A DNA stretch of 64,000 nucleotides, from positions 387,001-451,000 of the forward strand of contig NC_016146.1 of NCBI RefSeq assembly GCF_000233435.1, written 5' to 3'. This document shows, piece after piece, positions 37,120 through 49,941 of the stretch. Numbering within the stretch: position 1 is the stretch's first letter; each line of letters begins with the position of its first letter. The notes beneath the pieces were generated by a model. The model was given only the letters and a program-made list of their open reading frames with translations. It ran no database searches and was not told where the DNA came from. A program made the position numbers and the translations under genes. Source of the DNA: Blattabacterium sp. (Mastotermes darwiniensis) str. MADAR (GTDB lineage Bacteria; Bacteroidota; Bacteroidia; Flavobacteriales; Blattabacteriaceae).

Positions 37120-37154
37120 AACAGATGCTCTAAACCAAACTGAGCTAATTGCCC
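37079..37154 (-). tRNA. tRNA-Val (UAC)
   Basis: A full cloverleaf of 76 nt on the minus strand: acceptor GGGCAAT/ATTGCCC (perfect), D arm GCTC/GAGC, anticodon loop TTTACAA with anticodon TAC, T loop TTCAAAT, discriminator A, no encoded CCA. The anticodon stem has two G-U pairs at its ends. The gene overlaps the 3' end of miaA by 41 bp (antisense) and the last 10 bp of folC (same strand). Confidence 0.96.
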
Positions 37155-38419
37155 TTGTTTTCCAAATGTAAGGAAAAATTTAAAATTAAAACTTCAGATA
37201 CAACAAAAGTACTTCCACTTATCAAAATCAAATCCCTTTTTTTAGATTTGTATTGAGCGTATAAAAAAGCTTTTTTTACAGAAGTAAAAAAATTTACTTT
37301 TTTGTTTTTATTAAAAATTCTCTTTACCAATATTTTTAAATCATGAATAGGAAATTTCCTTTCTATATTTGGTTGACAAAAATAATAAAAAGCTTCAGTA
37401 GGAAAATATTTTAATAACTTTTCTACTTTTTTTTCTTTTACAAAACCTAATACTAAATGTAAGTTTTGATACGATTCTTTTTTTAATTGGTTACTCACCA
37501 TAAAAAACCCATCTTCATTATGAGCAATATCACAAATAATTTTTGGATTATTCCGTAATATATGCCAACGTCCTTTTAAATTGGTATTTTTAATAACATT
37601 TTTCAATCCATTTCTTATAGATTTATTCGAAACAAAAACATTTTTTTTTTTCTGTAAAATATCTATAGTATTTAACACAATTATTTTATTGAAATTTTGA
37701 TAGTTGGCTTCCAAAGGAATTTGATATTTAGAATAATCTTTTATATATTTTGAAAAATATATAGGAGAATTTTTTTTTAAAGCTTCTTTCAAAAAAAGTA
37801 ATTTTATATTATTTGATATTCTATTTCCAATTAGAACCGATATATTTTTTTTTATAATTCCTGCTTTTGCTAAAGCTATTTCCAATAGATCTTTTCCAAG
37901 AATTTCCGTATGATCTTCACTAATATTAGTAATTACGGATATTTCAGGACATATAATATTAGTAGAATCTAAAAGACCTCCCATTCCTACCTCAATTACT
38001 GCTATATAAATTTTTTTTTCTTTAAAATATTGAAAAGCTAAAGCAGTATTCATTTCAAAAAAAGAAATTTGTTCTTTCTCTATAATTTTTTTATTATCCT
38101 TGATAAAATCTATGATAAAATCTTTTTCTATTAACAATCCATTACAGCTAATTCTTTCTCTAAAATCCACTAGATGAGGAGAAGTCAACCAACCAACATT
38201 ATACTTTTCTTCTTGTAAAATGGAAGATAACATATGAACTGTAGATCCTTTTCCATTTGTTCCCCCTACATGAATACTTTTAAAACAATTTTGAGGATTT
38301 CCTAAATAAGAACAAAAAGTTTGTATTCTTTTTAAACCTGGTTTATATGATTTTAATCCAATATTTTGATAAATTGGTAAACGATTAAAAATCCATTGAA
38401 CAGTTTCAAAATAATTCAT
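37145..38419 (-). CDS. folC: Folylpolyglutamate / dihydrofolate synthase
   Basis: Adds glutamate to dihydropteroate and folates. The 424 residues have the P-loop HVGGTNGKGST (near 51-61), the NISEDH loop and the Mur-ligase-like C-terminal domain with DIAHNEDG. Start is ATG. The final codons GGC AAT TAG are the first bases of tRNA-Val, so the stop codon itself lies in the tRNA acceptor/D-arm. Retention fits a tetrahydrofolate-dependent GcvT. Confidence 0.94.
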   Translation of the reverse strand: MNYFETVQWIFNRLPIYQNIGLKSYKPGLKRIQTFCSYLGNPQNCFKSIHVGGTNGKGSTVHMLSSILQEEKYNVGWLTSPHLVDFRERISCNGLLIEKDFIIDFIKDNKKIIEKEQISFFEMNTALAFQYFKEKKIYIAVIEVGMGGLLDSTNIICPEISVITNISEDHTEILGKDLLEIALAKAGIIKKNISVLIGNRISNNIKLLFLKEALKKNSPIYFSKYIKDYSKYQIPLEANYQNFNKIIVLNTIDILQKKKNVFVSNKSIRNGLKNVIKNTNLKGRWHILRNNPKIICDIAHNEDGFFMVSNQLKKESYQNLHLVLGFVKEKKVEKLLKYFPTEAFYYFCQPNIERKFPIHDLKILVKRIFNKNKKVNFFTSVKKAFLYAQYKSKKRDLILISGSTFVVSEVLILNFSLHLENKGN

Positions 38420-38503
38420 CAGTATATATTTATAACAAAAATAGATTTTTTATAAAAAAATCATTAAATTTGTCGATTTTTTACAATTTAATTATTTACG
38501 ATA

Positions 38504-40180
38504 ATAAAATCACATTTACACTTTATTGAAAAAATTATAGAAGAAGATATAAAAAATGGGTTTCCAATTGAAAAAATTAGATTTAGATTCCCACCAGAAC
38601 CAAATGGTTATCTTCATATTGGACATGTTAAGGCCATGTATCTAAATTTTGAATTGGGAAAAAAGTATAAAGCTCCAGTAATTTTAAGATTTGACGATAC
38701 CAATCCTATTGGAGAAGAAAATAAATTTATAGAATCTATAAAAAAAGATATACGATTTTTTGGCTTTGAATGGAGTCAAGAAGGTTATGCTTCGGATTAT
38801 TTTCAAAAACTTTATGAATGGGCTATAAAACTTATTAAAATAAATAAAGCTTATGTGGATGATCAACCTAAAAATATAATACAATTACAAAGAAAAAATC
38901 CTTTTGAATATGGAATTCATAGTGATTATAGAAATAGATCCATCCAAAAAAATTTAGATTTATTTGAAAAAATGAAAAACGGTTTCTTTGAAGAAAAATC
39001 ATGTGTATTAAGAGCAAAAATAAACATGAATTCTTCCAACATGAATATGAGAGATCCAATAATGTATAGAATATTAAAAAAAAAACATCATCGTACAAAA
39101 AACCAATGGTGTATTTATCCAACTTATGATTGGACTCATGGTCTATGTGATTATATTGAACAAATATCTCATTCATTATGTTCCTTAGAATTTGAAAATA
39201 GACGTCCTTTATACAATTGGTATCTAGATCAAATTTGTGAAAAAAATAAAATAAGACCTAAACAAATAGAATTTTCAAGATTAAACTTGAGTCATTCTAT
39301 AACTAGTAAAAGAAAAATACAATACTTAATAGAAAAAAAAATAATACAATCCTGGGAAGATCCACGTCTTTTTACCATAGCTGGATTGCGTTGTAGAGGT
39401 TACACTGCTATAGCTATAAAAAATTTCATTCAAGAAATAGGAATCACAAAAAGAAATAATATTATTGACACATCTCTTTTAGAATTTAGAATTAGAGAAC
39501 ATTTGAATAAAATATCGCCTAGAGTAATGGTTGTATTAGATCCTATAAAACTTATCATTGATAATTATTCTTCCAATTATACTGAATGGGTTAATGCAGA
39601 AAATAATCCAGAAAATCCAAAATTTGGATGTAGAAAAATCCCTTTTTCTAAATTTTTATATATTGAAAAAAATGATTTTTTAGAAAAAAAAAGAAAAAAA
39701 TTTTTTAGACTTTCAATTGGACAAGAAGTAAGACTTAAAAATGCTTACATTATTAAAGCCAATTCTATAGTAAAAGATTCTAATGAAAAAATTATAGAAA
39801 TACATTGTTCCTATGATCCTACAAGCAAATCTGGTAAAAAAGTAAAAACGGAAAAAAAAGGAAGAATAAAAAGCACTTTACACTGGGTTTCTATCAAACA
39901 TTCCATTCCTATACAAATACATCTATATTCTCCTCTTTTCTTAAAAAGAGATACAAATAAAAATTTTAAAAAATATATTAATCCAAAATCAATAGAAAAA
40001 ATAATGGCTTATGCAGAACCATCCATTCGGAATGCAAAAAAAGGAGATCATTTCCAGTTCCAAAGAATTGGATATTTTTATGCAGATAATTACAATGATC
40101 AACTAGTTTTTCATAAGACAGTTTCTATTAAGGATAAATGGAACAAAATCAACAATAAATCTAAATCAGAAAATTTCTGA
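38504..40180 (+). CDS. glnS: Glutaminyl-tRNA synthetase without an AUG start
   Basis: Class I synthetase charging tRNA-Gln. The frame holds 558 codons from ATA at 38504. The catalytic HIGH motif ([12 protein letters not shown], 38591-38626) lies upstream of the first in-frame ATG (38636), so that ATG cannot be the start. Between the upstream in-frame stop (38489) and the motif there is no ATG, GTG or TTG; ATA at 38501 and 38504 precede [14 protein letters not shown], the expected N-terminus. The KMSKS equivalent is TSKRK, and the C-terminal anticodon-binding beta-barrels are complete. The 3' end overlaps rpoC by 15 bp. Confidence 0.9.
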   Translation: MKSHLHFIEKIIEEDIKNGFPIEKIRFRFPPEPNGYLHIGHVKAMYLNFELGKKYKAPVILRFDDTNPIGEENKFIESIKKDIRFFGFEWSQEGYASDYFQKLYEWAIKLIKINKAYVDDQPKNIIQLQRKNPFEYGIHSDYRNRSIQKNLDLFEKMKNGFFEEKSCVLRAKINMNSSNMNMRDPIMYRILKKKHHRTKNQWCIYPTYDWTHGLCDYIEQISHSLCSLEFENRRPLYNWYLDQICEKNKIRPKQIEFSRLNLSHSITSKRKIQYLIEKKIIQSWEDPRLFTIAGLRCRGYTAIAIKNFIQEIGITKRNNIIDTSLLEFRIREHLNKISPRVMVVLDPIKLIIDNYSSNYTEWVNAENNPENPKFGCRKIPFSKFLYIEKNDFLEKKRKKFFRLSIGQEVRLKNAYIIKANSIVKDSNEKIIEIHCSYDPTSKSGKKVKTEKKGRIKSTLHWVSIKHSIPIQIHLYSPLFLKRDTNKNFKKYINPKSIEKIMAYAEPSIRNAKKGDHFQFQRIGYFYADNYNDQLVFHKTVSIKDKWNKINNKSKSENF

Positions 40181-43100
40181 TATAGTATTTTCATATTCTA
40201 TTAAACCAGTTCCTGCAGGAATTTTATGACCTACAATAACATTTTCTTTTAATCCATATAAATTATCGGTTTTACTACTAATAGCTGCTTCACTTAAAAC
40301 TTTTGTAGTTTCTTGAAAAGAAGCTGCAGATATAAAAGATTTAGTTTGTAAAGCTGCTCTTGTAATTCCCTGTAATATAGGTCTTGCCGTTGCTGGAATC
40401 GCATTTCTAGTTTTTATCAGTTTCTTCTTTTTATATTTTAAAACTGCATTTTCATTTCTAAAATCTCTACAACTAATCAGATCTCCAAATTGAAATATTT
40501 CAGAATCTCCAGGATCTTCAACCACTTTCATTCTAGATATTCTATCATTTTCTTCTATAAAATCATCTTTATATTCAATATTTCCTTCTAAAAATCTGGT
40601 ATCTCCGACTTCTAGAACTTCTACCTTTCGCATCATTTGTAAAACAATTACCTCAAAATGTTTATCATTGATTTTTACTCCCTGCAAACGATATACTTCT
40701 TGTATTTCTTTAACTAAATATTCTTGAACTGCTCTAGCTCCTTGGATATTTAAAATATCATTTGGAGTAACAGCCCCATCTGATAAAGGCATTCCTGCCT
40801 TTACATAATCATTCTCTTGAACAAGAATCTGATTAGAAAGTTTAACGAGATATTTTCTAATTTCTCCTGTTTTAGACTCAACAATAATTTCTCTATTCCC
40901 TCTTTTTATTTTTCCATGACTTACTATTCCATCCATTTCTGATACTACAGCTGGATTAGAAGGATTACGAGCTTCGAATAATTCAGACAAACGAGGCAAT
41001 CCACCTGTAATATCTCCAGATTTAGCAGATTTCCTAGGAACTTTCACCAAAATTTTTCCTACTTCTATTTCTTCTTTATCCTCTACCATTAAATGAGCAC
41101 CTACCGGTAAATTATAGACTTTCAGTTCTTCATCATTATCATCAATGATTTTTAATGTTGGTATCAAATTCTTATTCCTTACTTCTGTAATAACTTTTTC
41201 TTTAAATCCAGTTTGTTCATCTATTTCTACTTGATAGGTAATTCCTTGTTCTAAATGTTGATAAGATATTCTTCCACTATATTCTGCTACAATAACAGCA
41301 TTATACAAATCCCATTTACATATCTTATCTCCTTCTTTTAATTTATCACCAGATTTAACATATAAAGTAGATCCATAAGGAATATTATGAACCATTAAAA
41401 TAGATGATTTATTTTGATTAAAAAGTTTCATTTCTGCAGAACGAGAGACTACAACATCTACTTTTTTTCCATAATCATTTTTTATTTGTACAACTTTCAA
41501 GTCTTCAAACTCTATAATTCCATCATATTTTGCTTGTATTTGTGAAGATTCTGTAATATTTCCAGCTGTTCCCCCAACATGAAAAGTTCTAAGAGTTAAT
41601 TGAGTTCCAGGTTCTCCAATAGACTGAGCAGCAATAACTCCTACAGCTTCTCCTTTTTGAACTATTTTTCCTGTAGATAGATTTCTTCCATAACATTTAG
41701 AACAAATACCCATTTTAGATTCACAAGTGAGAGGAGAACGAACCTCCACAAATTCTATCCCAGACTTCTCAATTGTATACGCAATTTTTTCGTCAATTAT
41801 TTCTCCAGAAGAAACTATTACTTGATTATTTTCAGGATGACAAACATCGTTTAAAGATATACGTCCTAAAATTCTATCGAATAACGTCTCAACTATTTCT
41901 TCATTTTTTTTTAAGGAATAAATTTTTAAACCACGCAAAGTTTTACAATCCTCCATTTTGATAATCACATCCTGTGCTGCATCGACTAAACGTCGTGTAA
42001 GATATCCTGCATCTGCAGTTTTTAGAGCTGTATCTGCTAATCCTTTGCGAGCTCCATGAGTAGATATAAAATATTCTAAAATAGAAAGTCCTTCTCTAAA
42101 GTTTGATAAAATCGGATTTTCTATAATCTCTCCACTAGAAGATCCTGCTTTTTGAGGTTTAGCCATCAAACCCCGCATTCCAGAAAGTTGACGAATTTGT
42201 TCCTTAGATCCTCTAGCTCCTGAATCCAACATCATGTACACAGGATTAAAACCCTGTTTATCCTCACGCATATGTTTCATTACTTTTTCTGTGAGCATAG
42301 AATTTGTGTTGGTCCATACATCAATAACTTGATTGTAACGTTCATTATTGGTTATTAAACCCATATTATAATTCATTTTTACATTATCAACTTGCTTGAT
42401 AGCATGATCAACCATATCCTTTTTATCATCCGGTATAATAATATCCCCTAATCCAAAAGAAAGACCTCCTTTAAATGCATTATAGAATCCTAATTCTTTA
42501 ATATCATCTAAAAATTTTGCAGTAGTAGGAACATCTGTAAAATGTAAAATTTTTCCTATAATCTCTCTTAAAGATTTTTTCGTAAGAGATTCGTTAATAT
42601 ATCCTACTTTTTTAGGAACAACTTTATTAAATAACACTCTCCCTACAGTAGTTTCTATCAATTGATTAGATAATGAATTATTATCTTTTCGAACAGATAC
42701 TTTTACTCTAATTACGGCATGCAATTCTACTATATTTTGATTGTAAGCTATTTCTACCTCCTCTGAAGAATAAAAAGTAAGATTTTCTCCTTTTACTTTT
42801 CTATTATTTGAGGAATATAATGGTTTAGTCATGTAATACAATCCCAACACCATATCTTGAGATGGAACAGTTATAGGGGATCCATTAGCAGGATTCAATA
42901 TATTTTGAGAAGCCAACATCAGGATTTGAGCTTCTAAAATAGCTCCAGGAGACAAAGGCAAATGTACGGCCATTTGATCTCCATCAAAATCTGCATTAAA
43001 AGCTGCACAAACTAAAGGATGTAATTGAATAGCTTTTCCTTCTATTAATTTAGGTTGAAAAGCTTGAATACCCAATCTATGTAAGGTAGGAGCTCTATTC

Positions 43101-44404
43101 AACAATACAGGATGACCTTTCAATACATTTTCCAAAATATCCCATATCATGGGATCTCTTTTATCAATAATTTTTTTAGAAGATTTTACAGTTTTTACTA
43201 TTCCTCTTTCAATCAATTTTCTTATAACAAAAGGTTTATAAAGCTCTGCAGCCATATCTTTAGGAAGTCCACATTCATGCAATTTTAAATGAGGCCCTAC
43301 TACAATAACTGAACGAGCAGAATAATCTACTCTTTTTCCAAGAAGATTCTGTCTAAAACGACCTTGTTTTCCTTTTAAAGAATCCGATAAAGATTTTAAA
43401 GGACGATTAGCTTCAGACTTTACTGCAGAAACTTTTCTTGAATTATCAAAAAGAGAATCTACAGCTTCTTGAAGCATTCTCTTTTCATTTCTAAGAATCA
43501 CTTCAGGAGCTTTAATCTCTATAAGTCGTTTCAAACGATTATTCCTTATAAGAACACGACGATACAAATCTGTCATATCAGAAGCTGCATAACGACCTCC
43601 ATCCAAAGGGACCAAAGGACGTAATTCAGGAGGAATAACAGATAAAACATGAATAATCATCCAAGAAACATTTCCTCCATTTTTTTTACCTTCTCTAAAT
43701 GATTCTACTATTTGTAAGCGTTTTAATGCTTCAGTTTTTCTTTGTTTTGACGTTTCATTTTTAGCTTGATTTCTTAATTCAAAAGATAAAACATCTAAAT
43801 CTAGACGATTTAAAAGATCCTCTATACAATCTGCTCCCATTTTAGCTATAAATTTATTTGGATCTGCATCCTCTAAAAACTGATTTTCTTTTGGAAGTTT
43901 TTGTAAAACAGATAAATATTCTTCTTCTGTAAGAAAATCTCCTTTTTGTAAACTAGTTCCATCTTTACGAGATGCTATCCCACCTTGTATTACCACATAC
44001 CGTTCATAATAAATGATCATATCCAGCTTTTTAGATGGGTAACCTAATAAATAGCCTATTTTGTTAGGGGAAGAACGAAAACACCAAATATGAACTACAG
44101 GAACAACAAGACTAATATGTCCCATACGTTCCCTCCTCACTTTTTTCTCAGTAACTTCAACTCCACATCTATCACAAACAATTCCTTTGTAACGAATTCT
44201 TTTATATTTTCCACAAGCACATTCATAATCTTTGACTGGACCAAAAATACGTTCACAAAAAAGACCATCTCTCTCAGGTTTATGAGTTCTGTAATTGATT
44301 GTTTCTGGTTTTAAAACTTCTCCATGAGATTCTTTTAATATAGATTCTGGAGATGCCAACCGAATTGTAATTTTTTTAAATCTATTATTTTTTTTTCTAT
44401 TCAT
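40166..44404 (-). CDS. rpoC: RNA polymerase subunit beta-prime
   Basis: Largest core subunit, 1412 residues. Zinc site 1 ([20 protein letters not shown], near residue 62), the catalytic Mg loop NADFDGDQ near 474-481, and zinc site 2 ([11 protein letters not shown]) are intact, as is the trigger-loop region [18 protein letters not shown]. The usual about 1400-1430 residues of Bacteroidetes is kept. Directly follows rpoB (22 bp). Confidence 0.98.
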   Translation of the reverse strand: MNRKKNNRFKKITIRLASPESILKESHGEVLKPETINYRTHKPERDGLFCERIFGPVKDYECACGKYKRIRYKGIVCDRCGVEVTEKKVRRERMGHISLVVPVVHIWCFRSSPNKIGYLLGYPSKKLDMIIYYERYVVIQGGIASRKDGTSLQKGDFLTEEEYLSVLQKLPKENQFLEDADPNKFIAKMGADCIEDLLNRLDLDVLSFELRNQAKNETSKQRKTEALKRLQIVESFREGKKNGGNVSWMIIHVLSVIPPELRPLVPLDGGRYAASDMTDLYRRVLIRNNRLKRLIEIKAPEVILRNEKRMLQEAVDSLFDNSRKVSAVKSEANRPLKSLSDSLKGKQGRFRQNLLGKRVDYSARSVIVVGPHLKLHECGLPKDMAAELYKPFVIRKLIERGIVKTVKSSKKIIDKRDPMIWDILENVLKGHPVLLNRAPTLHRLGIQAFQPKLIEGKAIQLHPLVCAAFNADFDGDQMAVHLPLSPGAILEAQILMLASQNILNPANGSPITVPSQDMVLGLYYMTKPLYSSNNRKVKGENLTFYSSEEVEIAYNQNIVELHAVIRVKVSVRKDNNSLSNQLIETTVGRVLFNKVVPKKVGYINESLTKKSLREIIGKILHFTDVPTTAKFLDDIKELGFYNAFKGGLSFGLGDIIIPDDKKDMVDHAIKQVDNVKMNYNMGLITNNERYNQVIDVWTNTNSMLTEKVMKHMREDKQGFNPVYMMLDSGARGSKEQIRQLSGMRGLMAKPQKAGSSSGEIIENPILSNFREGLSILEYFISTHGARKGLADTALKTADAGYLTRRLVDAAQDVIIKMEDCKTLRGLKIYSLKKNEEIVETLFDRILGRISLNDVCHPENNQVIVSSGEIIDEKIAYTIEKSGIEFVEVRSPLTCESKMGICSKCYGRNLSTGKIVQKGEAVGVIAAQSIGEPGTQLTLRTFHVGGTAGNITESSQIQAKYDGIIEFEDLKVVQIKNDYGKKVDVVVSRSAEMKLFNQNKSSILMVHNIPYGSTLYVKSGDKLKEGDKICKWDLYNAVIVAEYSGRISYQHLEQGITYQVEIDEQTGFKEKVITEVRNKNLIPTLKIIDDNDEELKVYNLPVGAHLMVEDKEEIEVGKILVKVPRKSAKSGDITGGLPRLSELFEARNPSNPAVVSEMDGIVSHGKIKRGNREIIVESKTGEIRKYLVKLSNQILVQENDYVKAGMPLSDGAVTPNDILNIQGARAVQEYLVKEIQEVYRLQGVKINDKHFEVIVLQMMRKVEVLEVGDTRFLEGNIEYKDDFIEENDRISRMKVVEDPGDSEIFQFGDLISCRDFRNENAVLKYKKKKLIKTRNAIPATARPILQGITRAALQTKSFISAASFQETTKVLSEAAISSKTDNLYGLKENVIVGHKIPAGTGLIEYENTISEIF

Positions 44405-44426
44405 TTTTTATAACGGATAATAATTT

Positions 44427-47400
44427 TTACTCTTCTAAATTAATATCCAAACCTAATCCTTTCAATTCATAACATAAAACATTAAAAGATTCTGGATTAT
44501 TTGGTTCTGGCATAGGATCTCCTTTAACTATTGCTTCATAAGTTTTAGCCCTTCCTATAACATCATCTGATTTCACCGTTAATATTTCACGTAATATATT
44601 GGAAGCTCCAAAAGCTTCTAAAGCCCAAACTTCCATTTCTCCAAAACGTTGACCTCCGAATTGAGATTTCCCTCCTAAAGGTTGTTGAGTAATAAGAGAA
44701 TAAGGACCTATAGAACGAGCATGCATTTTATCATCTACCATATGACCAAGCTTTAACATATATATGACTCCTACTGTTGCAGGTTGATCAAATCTCTCTC
44801 CAGTTCCTCCATCAAACAAATAGGTTGTTCCAAAACGAGGAATTTCAGCTTTATCCGTATATTCCGATATTTTTTCTATGCTAGCTCCATCAAATATAGG
44901 TGTAGCAAATTTAGTATTTAACTTATATCCCGCCCAACCTAATACTGTTTCATATATCTGTCCAATATTCATCCTAGACGGAACTCCTAATGGATTTAAA
45001 ACAATATCTACGGGACTTCCATCTTCTAAAAATGGCATATCTTCTTCACGAAGGATACGCGCTACTACTCCTTTATTTCCATGCCTACCAGCCATTTTAT
45101 CTCCTACTTTTAACTTTCTTTTTTTTGCAATATAAACTTTAGCCATTTTTACAATACCGGAAGGTAATTCATCTCCAACCGTAATAGAAATTTTTTTATG
45201 TTTCAAAACACTATTTAAATCATTAACCGAAATCTCATAATTGTGTAATACTTCCGATACAAGATTATTGGTTTCTACATCATCAGTCCAATTGTATGGA
45301 TCTATTACTGAATAATCCGATATTCTATTAAGTAATTTTAAGGTAAATTTAGTTCCTTTCTCTATTATTTTTCTTTCATTATTCCAAAATATTTTTTTAG
45401 AAATCTTTCCATGCAAAATAGTACACAATTTTTGTAATAACTTATTTCTTAAATCCGAAAATTTTTTATTGTGTTCTTTTTCTAGACGTTCTATCTGCAT
45501 TCTATCCTTAGCTCTAGATTTTTTATCTTTTATGCTTCTAGTAAATAGTTTTGTATCAATTACAACTCCAAATAAGGAAGGTTCTGCTCTTAAAGAAGCA
45601 TCTTTTACATTTCCTGCTTTATCTCCAAAAATAGCTCTTAATAATTTTTCTTCTGGAGTAGGATCAGATTCTCCTTTTGGAGTTATTTTTCCAATAAGTA
45701 TATCACCAGGTTTCACTTCGGCTCCAACACGAATAATCCCATTTTCATCCAAATTTTTAGTAGCTTCTTCACTAACATTGGGAATGTCATTGGTTAATTC
45801 TTCCATTCCTAATTTTGTATCACGGACATCTAAAGAATACTCCTCTATATGAATAGACGTAAACCAATCTTCACTCACTACCTTTTCTGAAATAAGTACT
45901 GCATCTTCAAAATTGTATCCATTACAAGGAATAAAAGCAGCTCTTAAATTCCTTCCTAAAGCCAATTCTCCATTTTCAGTAGCATATCCTTCACACAATA
46001 TTTGTCCTTTTACTATTCTCATTCCTTTTTTAACAATAGGTTTTAAATTGATACATGTATTTTGATTGGTTTTTCTAAATTTGATCAAATCATAAACCAG
46101 AATTTCAGAATCAAAACTCACCATAGATTCTTTTTCCGTTTGATCATAACGAATAATTATTTTTCTTGCATCAATGTATTCTACTATTCCATTACTTCTT
46201 GCATTAATTAAAATACGAGAATCCCTTGCTACTACTTTTTCTAATCCTGTTCCTACAATAGGTTGTTCAGGTTTCAATAGTGGAACGGCTTGACGCATCA
46301 TATTGGATCCCATAAGTGCTCTATTCGCATCATCATGTTCCAAAAAAGGAATTAAAGAAGCAGATATGGAGGCTATTTGATTGGGATAAACATCTACATA
46401 ATCTACTTGTTCCGGTTTTACTATTGGAAAATCTCCATCTTCACGAGCTATAATTCTATCAGAAATAAAATTACCATATCTATCTACAGCATTGGCTTGT
46501 GCGATAATTTTTCCTTCTTCCTCTTCTGCACTTAAATATTTTACCTTAGATTTAAAATCTACTTTTCCATTTTTTGTTGACCTATAAGGAGTTTCTACAA
46601 AACCCATTTTATTTACCTTTGCAAAAACAGAAAGAGAAGAAATTAATCCAATATTTGGCCCTTCTGGAGTTTCAATAGGGCATAACCTTCCATAATGAGA
46701 ATAATTCACATCTCTTACTTCAAACCCCGCTCTTTCCCTAGATAATCCTCCAGGACCTAAAGCCGATAATCTTCTTTTGTGTGTTATTTCAGACAATGGA
46801 TTAGTCTGATCCATAAATTGAGATAATTGATTGGTTCCAAAAAAAGTATTTATAACGGAAGATAACGTTTTAGAATTAATCAAATCTATTGGCATAAAAA
46901 CCTCATTATCTCGAACATTCATACGTTCTCTAATAGTTCTAGACATCCTGGATAAACCAATACTAAATTGAGTATAAAGTTGTTCTCCTACAGTTCTAAC
47001 ACGTCTATTGGACAAATGATCTATATCATCTACCTCTCTTTTAGAATTAAACAAAGCATTCAAATGTTCAACTATAGCAATAATATCCTCTTTAGTCAAC
47101 ACTAAGTGATTTGGATCAATATTTAAACCAAGACGTTTATTTAATCGATATCTCCCTACAGGTCCTAAACTATATCTAGAATCGGAAAAAAATAGCTTAT
47201 CGATAATTCCTCTAGCTGTTTCTTCATCTGGTGGATCTGTATTCCTAAGTTGTCTATATATATATTCTACCGCTTCCTTTTCCGAATTTGTAGGATCTTT
47301 TTGCAAGGTATTATAAATAATAGAATAGTCTTTCTTCTTTCCACTTTCTTTATGCAACCAAATTATTTTGATCTTATGTTGAATAATTAGATCAATATGC

Positions 47401-48242
47401 TCTTTTTTTAGAATAACATCTCTATCTATTAGAATTTCATTTTTTTCTATGGATATAACTTCTCCTGTTTCTTCATCCACAGAATCTTCATGCCAAATAT
47501 TCAATATTCTAGCAGCTAAAATTCTGTTCAAAATATTCTTTTTATTTTCTTCATTAACTTCAAATTCTTCTGCTAAATCAAATATTTCTAATATATTTTT
47601 GTCTCTTTCATATCCAATAGCACGCAATAAAGTTGTCATTGGTAATTTTTTCTTTCTATCAATATACGCATACATAACATTGTTAATGTCTGTAGCAAAT
47701 TCAATCCAAGAACCTTTAAAAGGAATAACTCTTGCAGAATATAATTTTGTTCCATTTGCATGATGAGATTGTCCAAAAAAGACACCAGGAGAACGATGTA
47801 ATTGAGAAACAATTACACGTTCCGATCCATTAAAAATAAAAGATCCAGAAGGAGTCATATAGGGATAATTTCCTAAATAAACATCTTGATATACAGTTTC
47901 AAAATCCTCATGTTCTGGATCCGTACAATACAGTTTCAATTTTGCCTTTAAAGGAACACTATAAGTCAACCCCCTTTCAATACATTCTTCTATAGAATAT
48001 CTAGGATAATCTATAGAATATCCTTTAAATTCTAAAACAAAGGAATTCCTTGCATCAGAAATTGGAAAATTTTCTGTAAAAGCTTTAAATAATCCTTCGT
48101 TTTTTCTTTCTTCCGGTTTTGTATCAATTTGAAAAAACTCTTTAAAAGATTTTATTTGAATATCCAAAAAATCAGGATACTCTACTTTTTCTTTCACTGA
48201 TGCAAAAGTAATTCTTTCTGATTCTTTTTCTGTATTCACCAA
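44427..48242 (-). CDS. rpoB: RNA polymerase subunit beta
   Basis: Core subunit of 1271 residues with the rifampicin-region sequence [36 protein letters not shown] and the C-terminal AWALEAFGA-like block ([17 protein letters not shown]). Susceptibility-type residues in the rifampicin region look like wild type. The start reads TTG GTG AAT; aligned with the relatives' M-V-T/N beginning, TTG at 48242 takes the ATG's place, and a stop lies two codons upstream. Confidence 0.97.
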   Translation of the reverse strand: MVNTEKESERITFASVKEKVEYPDFLDIQIKSFKEFFQIDTKPEERKNEGLFKAFTENFPISDARNSFVLEFKGYSIDYPRYSIEECIERGLTYSVPLKAKLKLYCTDPEHEDFETVYQDVYLGNYPYMTPSGSFIFNGSERVIVSQLHRSPGVFFGQSHHANGTKLYSARVIPFKGSWIEFATDINNVMYAYIDRKKKLPMTTLLRAIGYERDKNILEIFDLAEEFEVNEENKKNILNRILAARILNIWHEDSVDEETGEVISIEKNEILIDRDVILKKEHIDLIIQHKIKIIWLHKESGKKKDYSIIYNTLQKDPTNSEKEAVEYIYRQLRNTDPPDEETARGIIDKLFFSDSRYSLGPVGRYRLNKRLGLNIDPNHLVLTKEDIIAIVEHLNALFNSKREVDDIDHLSNRRVRTVGEQLYTQFSIGLSRMSRTIRERMNVRDNEVFMPIDLINSKTLSSVINTFFGTNQLSQFMDQTNPLSEITHKRRLSALGPGGLSRERAGFEVRDVNYSHYGRLCPIETPEGPNIGLISSLSVFAKVNKMGFVETPYRSTKNGKVDFKSKVKYLSAEEEEGKIIAQANAVDRYGNFISDRIIAREDGDFPIVKPEQVDYVDVYPNQIASISASLIPFLEHDDANRALMGSNMMRQAVPLLKPEQPIVGTGLEKVVARDSRILINARSNGIVEYIDARKIIIRYDQTEKESMVSFDSEILVYDLIKFRKTNQNTCINLKPIVKKGMRIVKGQILCEGYATENGELALGRNLRAAFIPCNGYNFEDAVLISEKVVSEDWFTSIHIEEYSLDVRDTKLGMEELTNDIPNVSEEATKNLDENGIIRVGAEVKPGDILIGKITPKGESDPTPEEKLLRAIFGDKAGNVKDASLRAEPSLFGVVIDTKLFTRSIKDKKSRAKDRMQIERLEKEHNKKFSDLRNKLLQKLCTILHGKISKKIFWNNERKIIEKGTKFTLKLLNRISDYSVIDPYNWTDDVETNNLVSEVLHNYEISVNDLNSVLKHKKISITVGDELPSGIVKMAKVYIAKKRKLKVGDKMAGRHGNKGVVARILREEDMPFLEDGSPVDIVLNPLGVPSRMNIGQIYETVLGWAGYKLNTKFATPIFDGASIEKISEYTDKAEIPRFGTTYLFDGGTGERFDQPATVGVIYMLKLGHMVDDKMHARSIGPYSLITQQPLGGKSQFGGQRFGEMEVWALEAFGASNILREILTVKSDDVIGRAKTYEAIVKGDPMPEPNNPESFNVLCYELKGLGLDINLEE

Positions 48243-48292
48243 ATCTTACAGTATTTTAAACTTTTATAAAAAAAAACCAAAAATTATATTTT

Positions 48293-48673
48293 TTATTTCA
48301 ATTCCACTTCAGCTCCTATTTCCTCAAGTCTCCTTTTTAAGTCTTCTGCTTCTTTTTTTCCAACAGATTCTTTGAGCACATTTGGAATATTATCCACCAA
48401 TTCTTTGGACTCTTTAAGTCCTTTTCCAGTAATTTCTTTAACTAATTTTACAACAGCTAATTTAGAATTCCCTGATGATTTTAAAATTAAATCAAAAATA
48501 TTCTTTTCTTCTTCTTTTTTTTCGGAATATTTTTCTTTATCAGAAGATGCTACTGATGAAACTAAAAGAGGATTAGTAGGTTCAATCCCATACTCTTTTT
48601 TTAAAAAAGAAGCTAATTCATTAACTTGTTTAATAGTAAGATTAACCAATTGTTCTGCTAACTTTTCTATCAT
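48293..48673 (-). CDS. rplL: 50S ribosomal protein L7/L12
   Basis: Stalk protein that recruits translation factors. The 126 residues are a helical N-terminal dimerisation part (IEKLAEQLVNLTIKQVNELASFLKKEYG), an acidic hinge that is short and Lys/Glu/Ser-rich rather than Ala-rich, and the globular domain with KLAVVKLVKEITGKGLKESKELVD. Follows rplJ after 1 bp. Confidence 0.97.
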   Translation of the reverse strand: MIEKLAEQLVNLTIKQVNELASFLKKEYGIEPTNPLLVSSVASSDKEKYSEKKEEEKNIFDLILKSSGNSKLAVVKLVKEITGKGLKESKELVDNIPNVLKESVGKKEAEDLKRRLEEIGAEVELK

Positions 48674-48674
48674 T

Positions 48675-49223
48675 TTATTTCTTTTTTTTATTTTTACCTA
48701 AAGACAATATTCCTAGAATATTATGTATTTTATGTTCTCCTAATTTTAAATAAAAAAGGATATTTTCAATTGGATTTCGAAGGATATTCAAAATATCAAT
48801 TATAAGATCTTTTTTAGACTTAATATTAAGCAATAGATCCAAATCTTTATTTCCAAAATAAAAACAGTCTTCCACATATGCTCCTTTCAAATAAGGTTTT
48901 TCTATTTTCTCTTTATAATGAAAATCTTTTATAACTCTTGATGGAGTACTTCCTAAAGTAGAAAATAAAATAGAGGTATTCCCATTTAATATAGGAAAAA
49001 AAGTATTGAATTTTTTATTGCAAATTTTTCCTAAAGCTTTTCTCAGTAAAGTATTTTTTACTACTTTCATTTTAACATTATATTCATGAAAATTTTTTCT
49101 AAGAATAGAAACTTGATTAGAATTTAAATCAGATATATCAATTAAATATATAGTAGCATTATTATTATCCGATAATAAAGAAATTAATTCTAATAGTTCT
49201 TTTCTTTTTTTTTCTTTCTTCAT
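48675..49223 (-). CDS. rplJ: 50S ribosomal protein L10
   Basis: Base of the L7/L12 stalk. The 182 residues have the N-terminal rRNA/L11-binding domain (IYLIDISDLNSNQVSILRKNFHEYNVKMKVVKNTLLRKAL) and C-terminal helices for L12 dimers. The sequence is divergent from free-living relatives. The start overlaps rplA (ATGA), so no separate L10 leader exists. Confidence 0.94.
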   Translation of the reverse strand: MKKEKKRKELLELISLLSDNNNATIYLIDISDLNSNQVSILRKNFHEYNVKMKVVKNTLLRKALGKICNKKFNTFFPILNGNTSILFSTLGSTPSRVIKDFHYKEKIEKPYLKGAYVEDCFYFGNKDLDLLLNIKSKKDLIIDILNILRNPIENILFYLKLGEHKIHNILGILSLGKNKKKK

Positions 49224-49933
49224 TCTTTTACAAAACTTTTAACATCCAAAGATATACTATTACTCATGGTAGTAGATAGATAAATACTTTTTATTCCTTT
49301 ATAATAATAGGATTTACTACGGATAACACGAATAATTTTTTTCATCAAAGTCGTTAAATTATCCGATAAACATTTTGGAGAAAAAGAAACCCTTCCAATA
49401 GAAGTATGAATAATTCCAAAACGATCTACCTTAAACGATATTTTACCAGATTTAATTTCTTTAATGGATTTTCCTGGATTAGTAGATACTGTGTCCAATC
49501 TAGGATTCGGCATTAATCCTTTTGGTCCTAATATCTTTCCTATGGATACCAATTTATTCATAATTAATGGCATAGTAATTATAACATCTATTTCCATCCA
49601 TCCAGATTTAATCTTTTCTATGTAATCATCTAATCCTACATAATTTGCCCCAGCTTCTTTAGATTCTAATTCTTTATCTTTAGTAACTAAAGCTAAAATA
49701 CGAATATTTTTTCCTGTTCCATGTGGTAATCGAACAGTTTCTCGTCCCATTTGATTTGATGAGGAGGAAATATGTGGATCTATTCTTAAACGAACAGAAA
49801 CATCCACAGATGCATCAAATTTAACAAAAGATATTTCTTTAACAAGAGAAGAAGCTTCTTCTAAAGAATATTTTCTCTTATTATCTATTTTTGCTAGAAT
49901 TATTTTTCTATTTTTAGTTAATCTTATTGACAA
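49220..49933 (-). CDS. rplA: 50S ribosomal protein L1
   Basis: The 237 residues have the two-domain L1 fold; signature LMPNPRLDTVS (near 143) and IGRVSFSPKCLSDNL are present. The start is TTG at 49931-49933, with no ATG in reach. Coupled to rplK (8 bp) and rplJ (4-bp overlap). Confidence 0.95.
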   Translation of the reverse strand: MSIRLTKNRKIILAKIDNKRKYSLEEASSLVKEISFVKFDASVDVSVRLRIDPHISSSSNQMGRETVRLPHGTGKNIRILALVTKDKELESKEAGANYVGLDDYIEKIKSGWMEIDVIITMPLIMNKLVSIGKILGPKGLMPNPRLDTVSTNPGKSIKEIKSGKISFKVDRFGIIHTSIGRVSFSPKCLSDNLTTLMKKIIRVIRSKSYYYKGIKSIYLSTTMSNSISLDVKSFVKE

Positions 49934-49941
49934 TGAAATTA

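Noticed and set aside
44878-47763. Several plus-strand frames opposite rpoB
   Set aside because: All are antisense to conserved rpoB sequence, low-complexity and without motifs.
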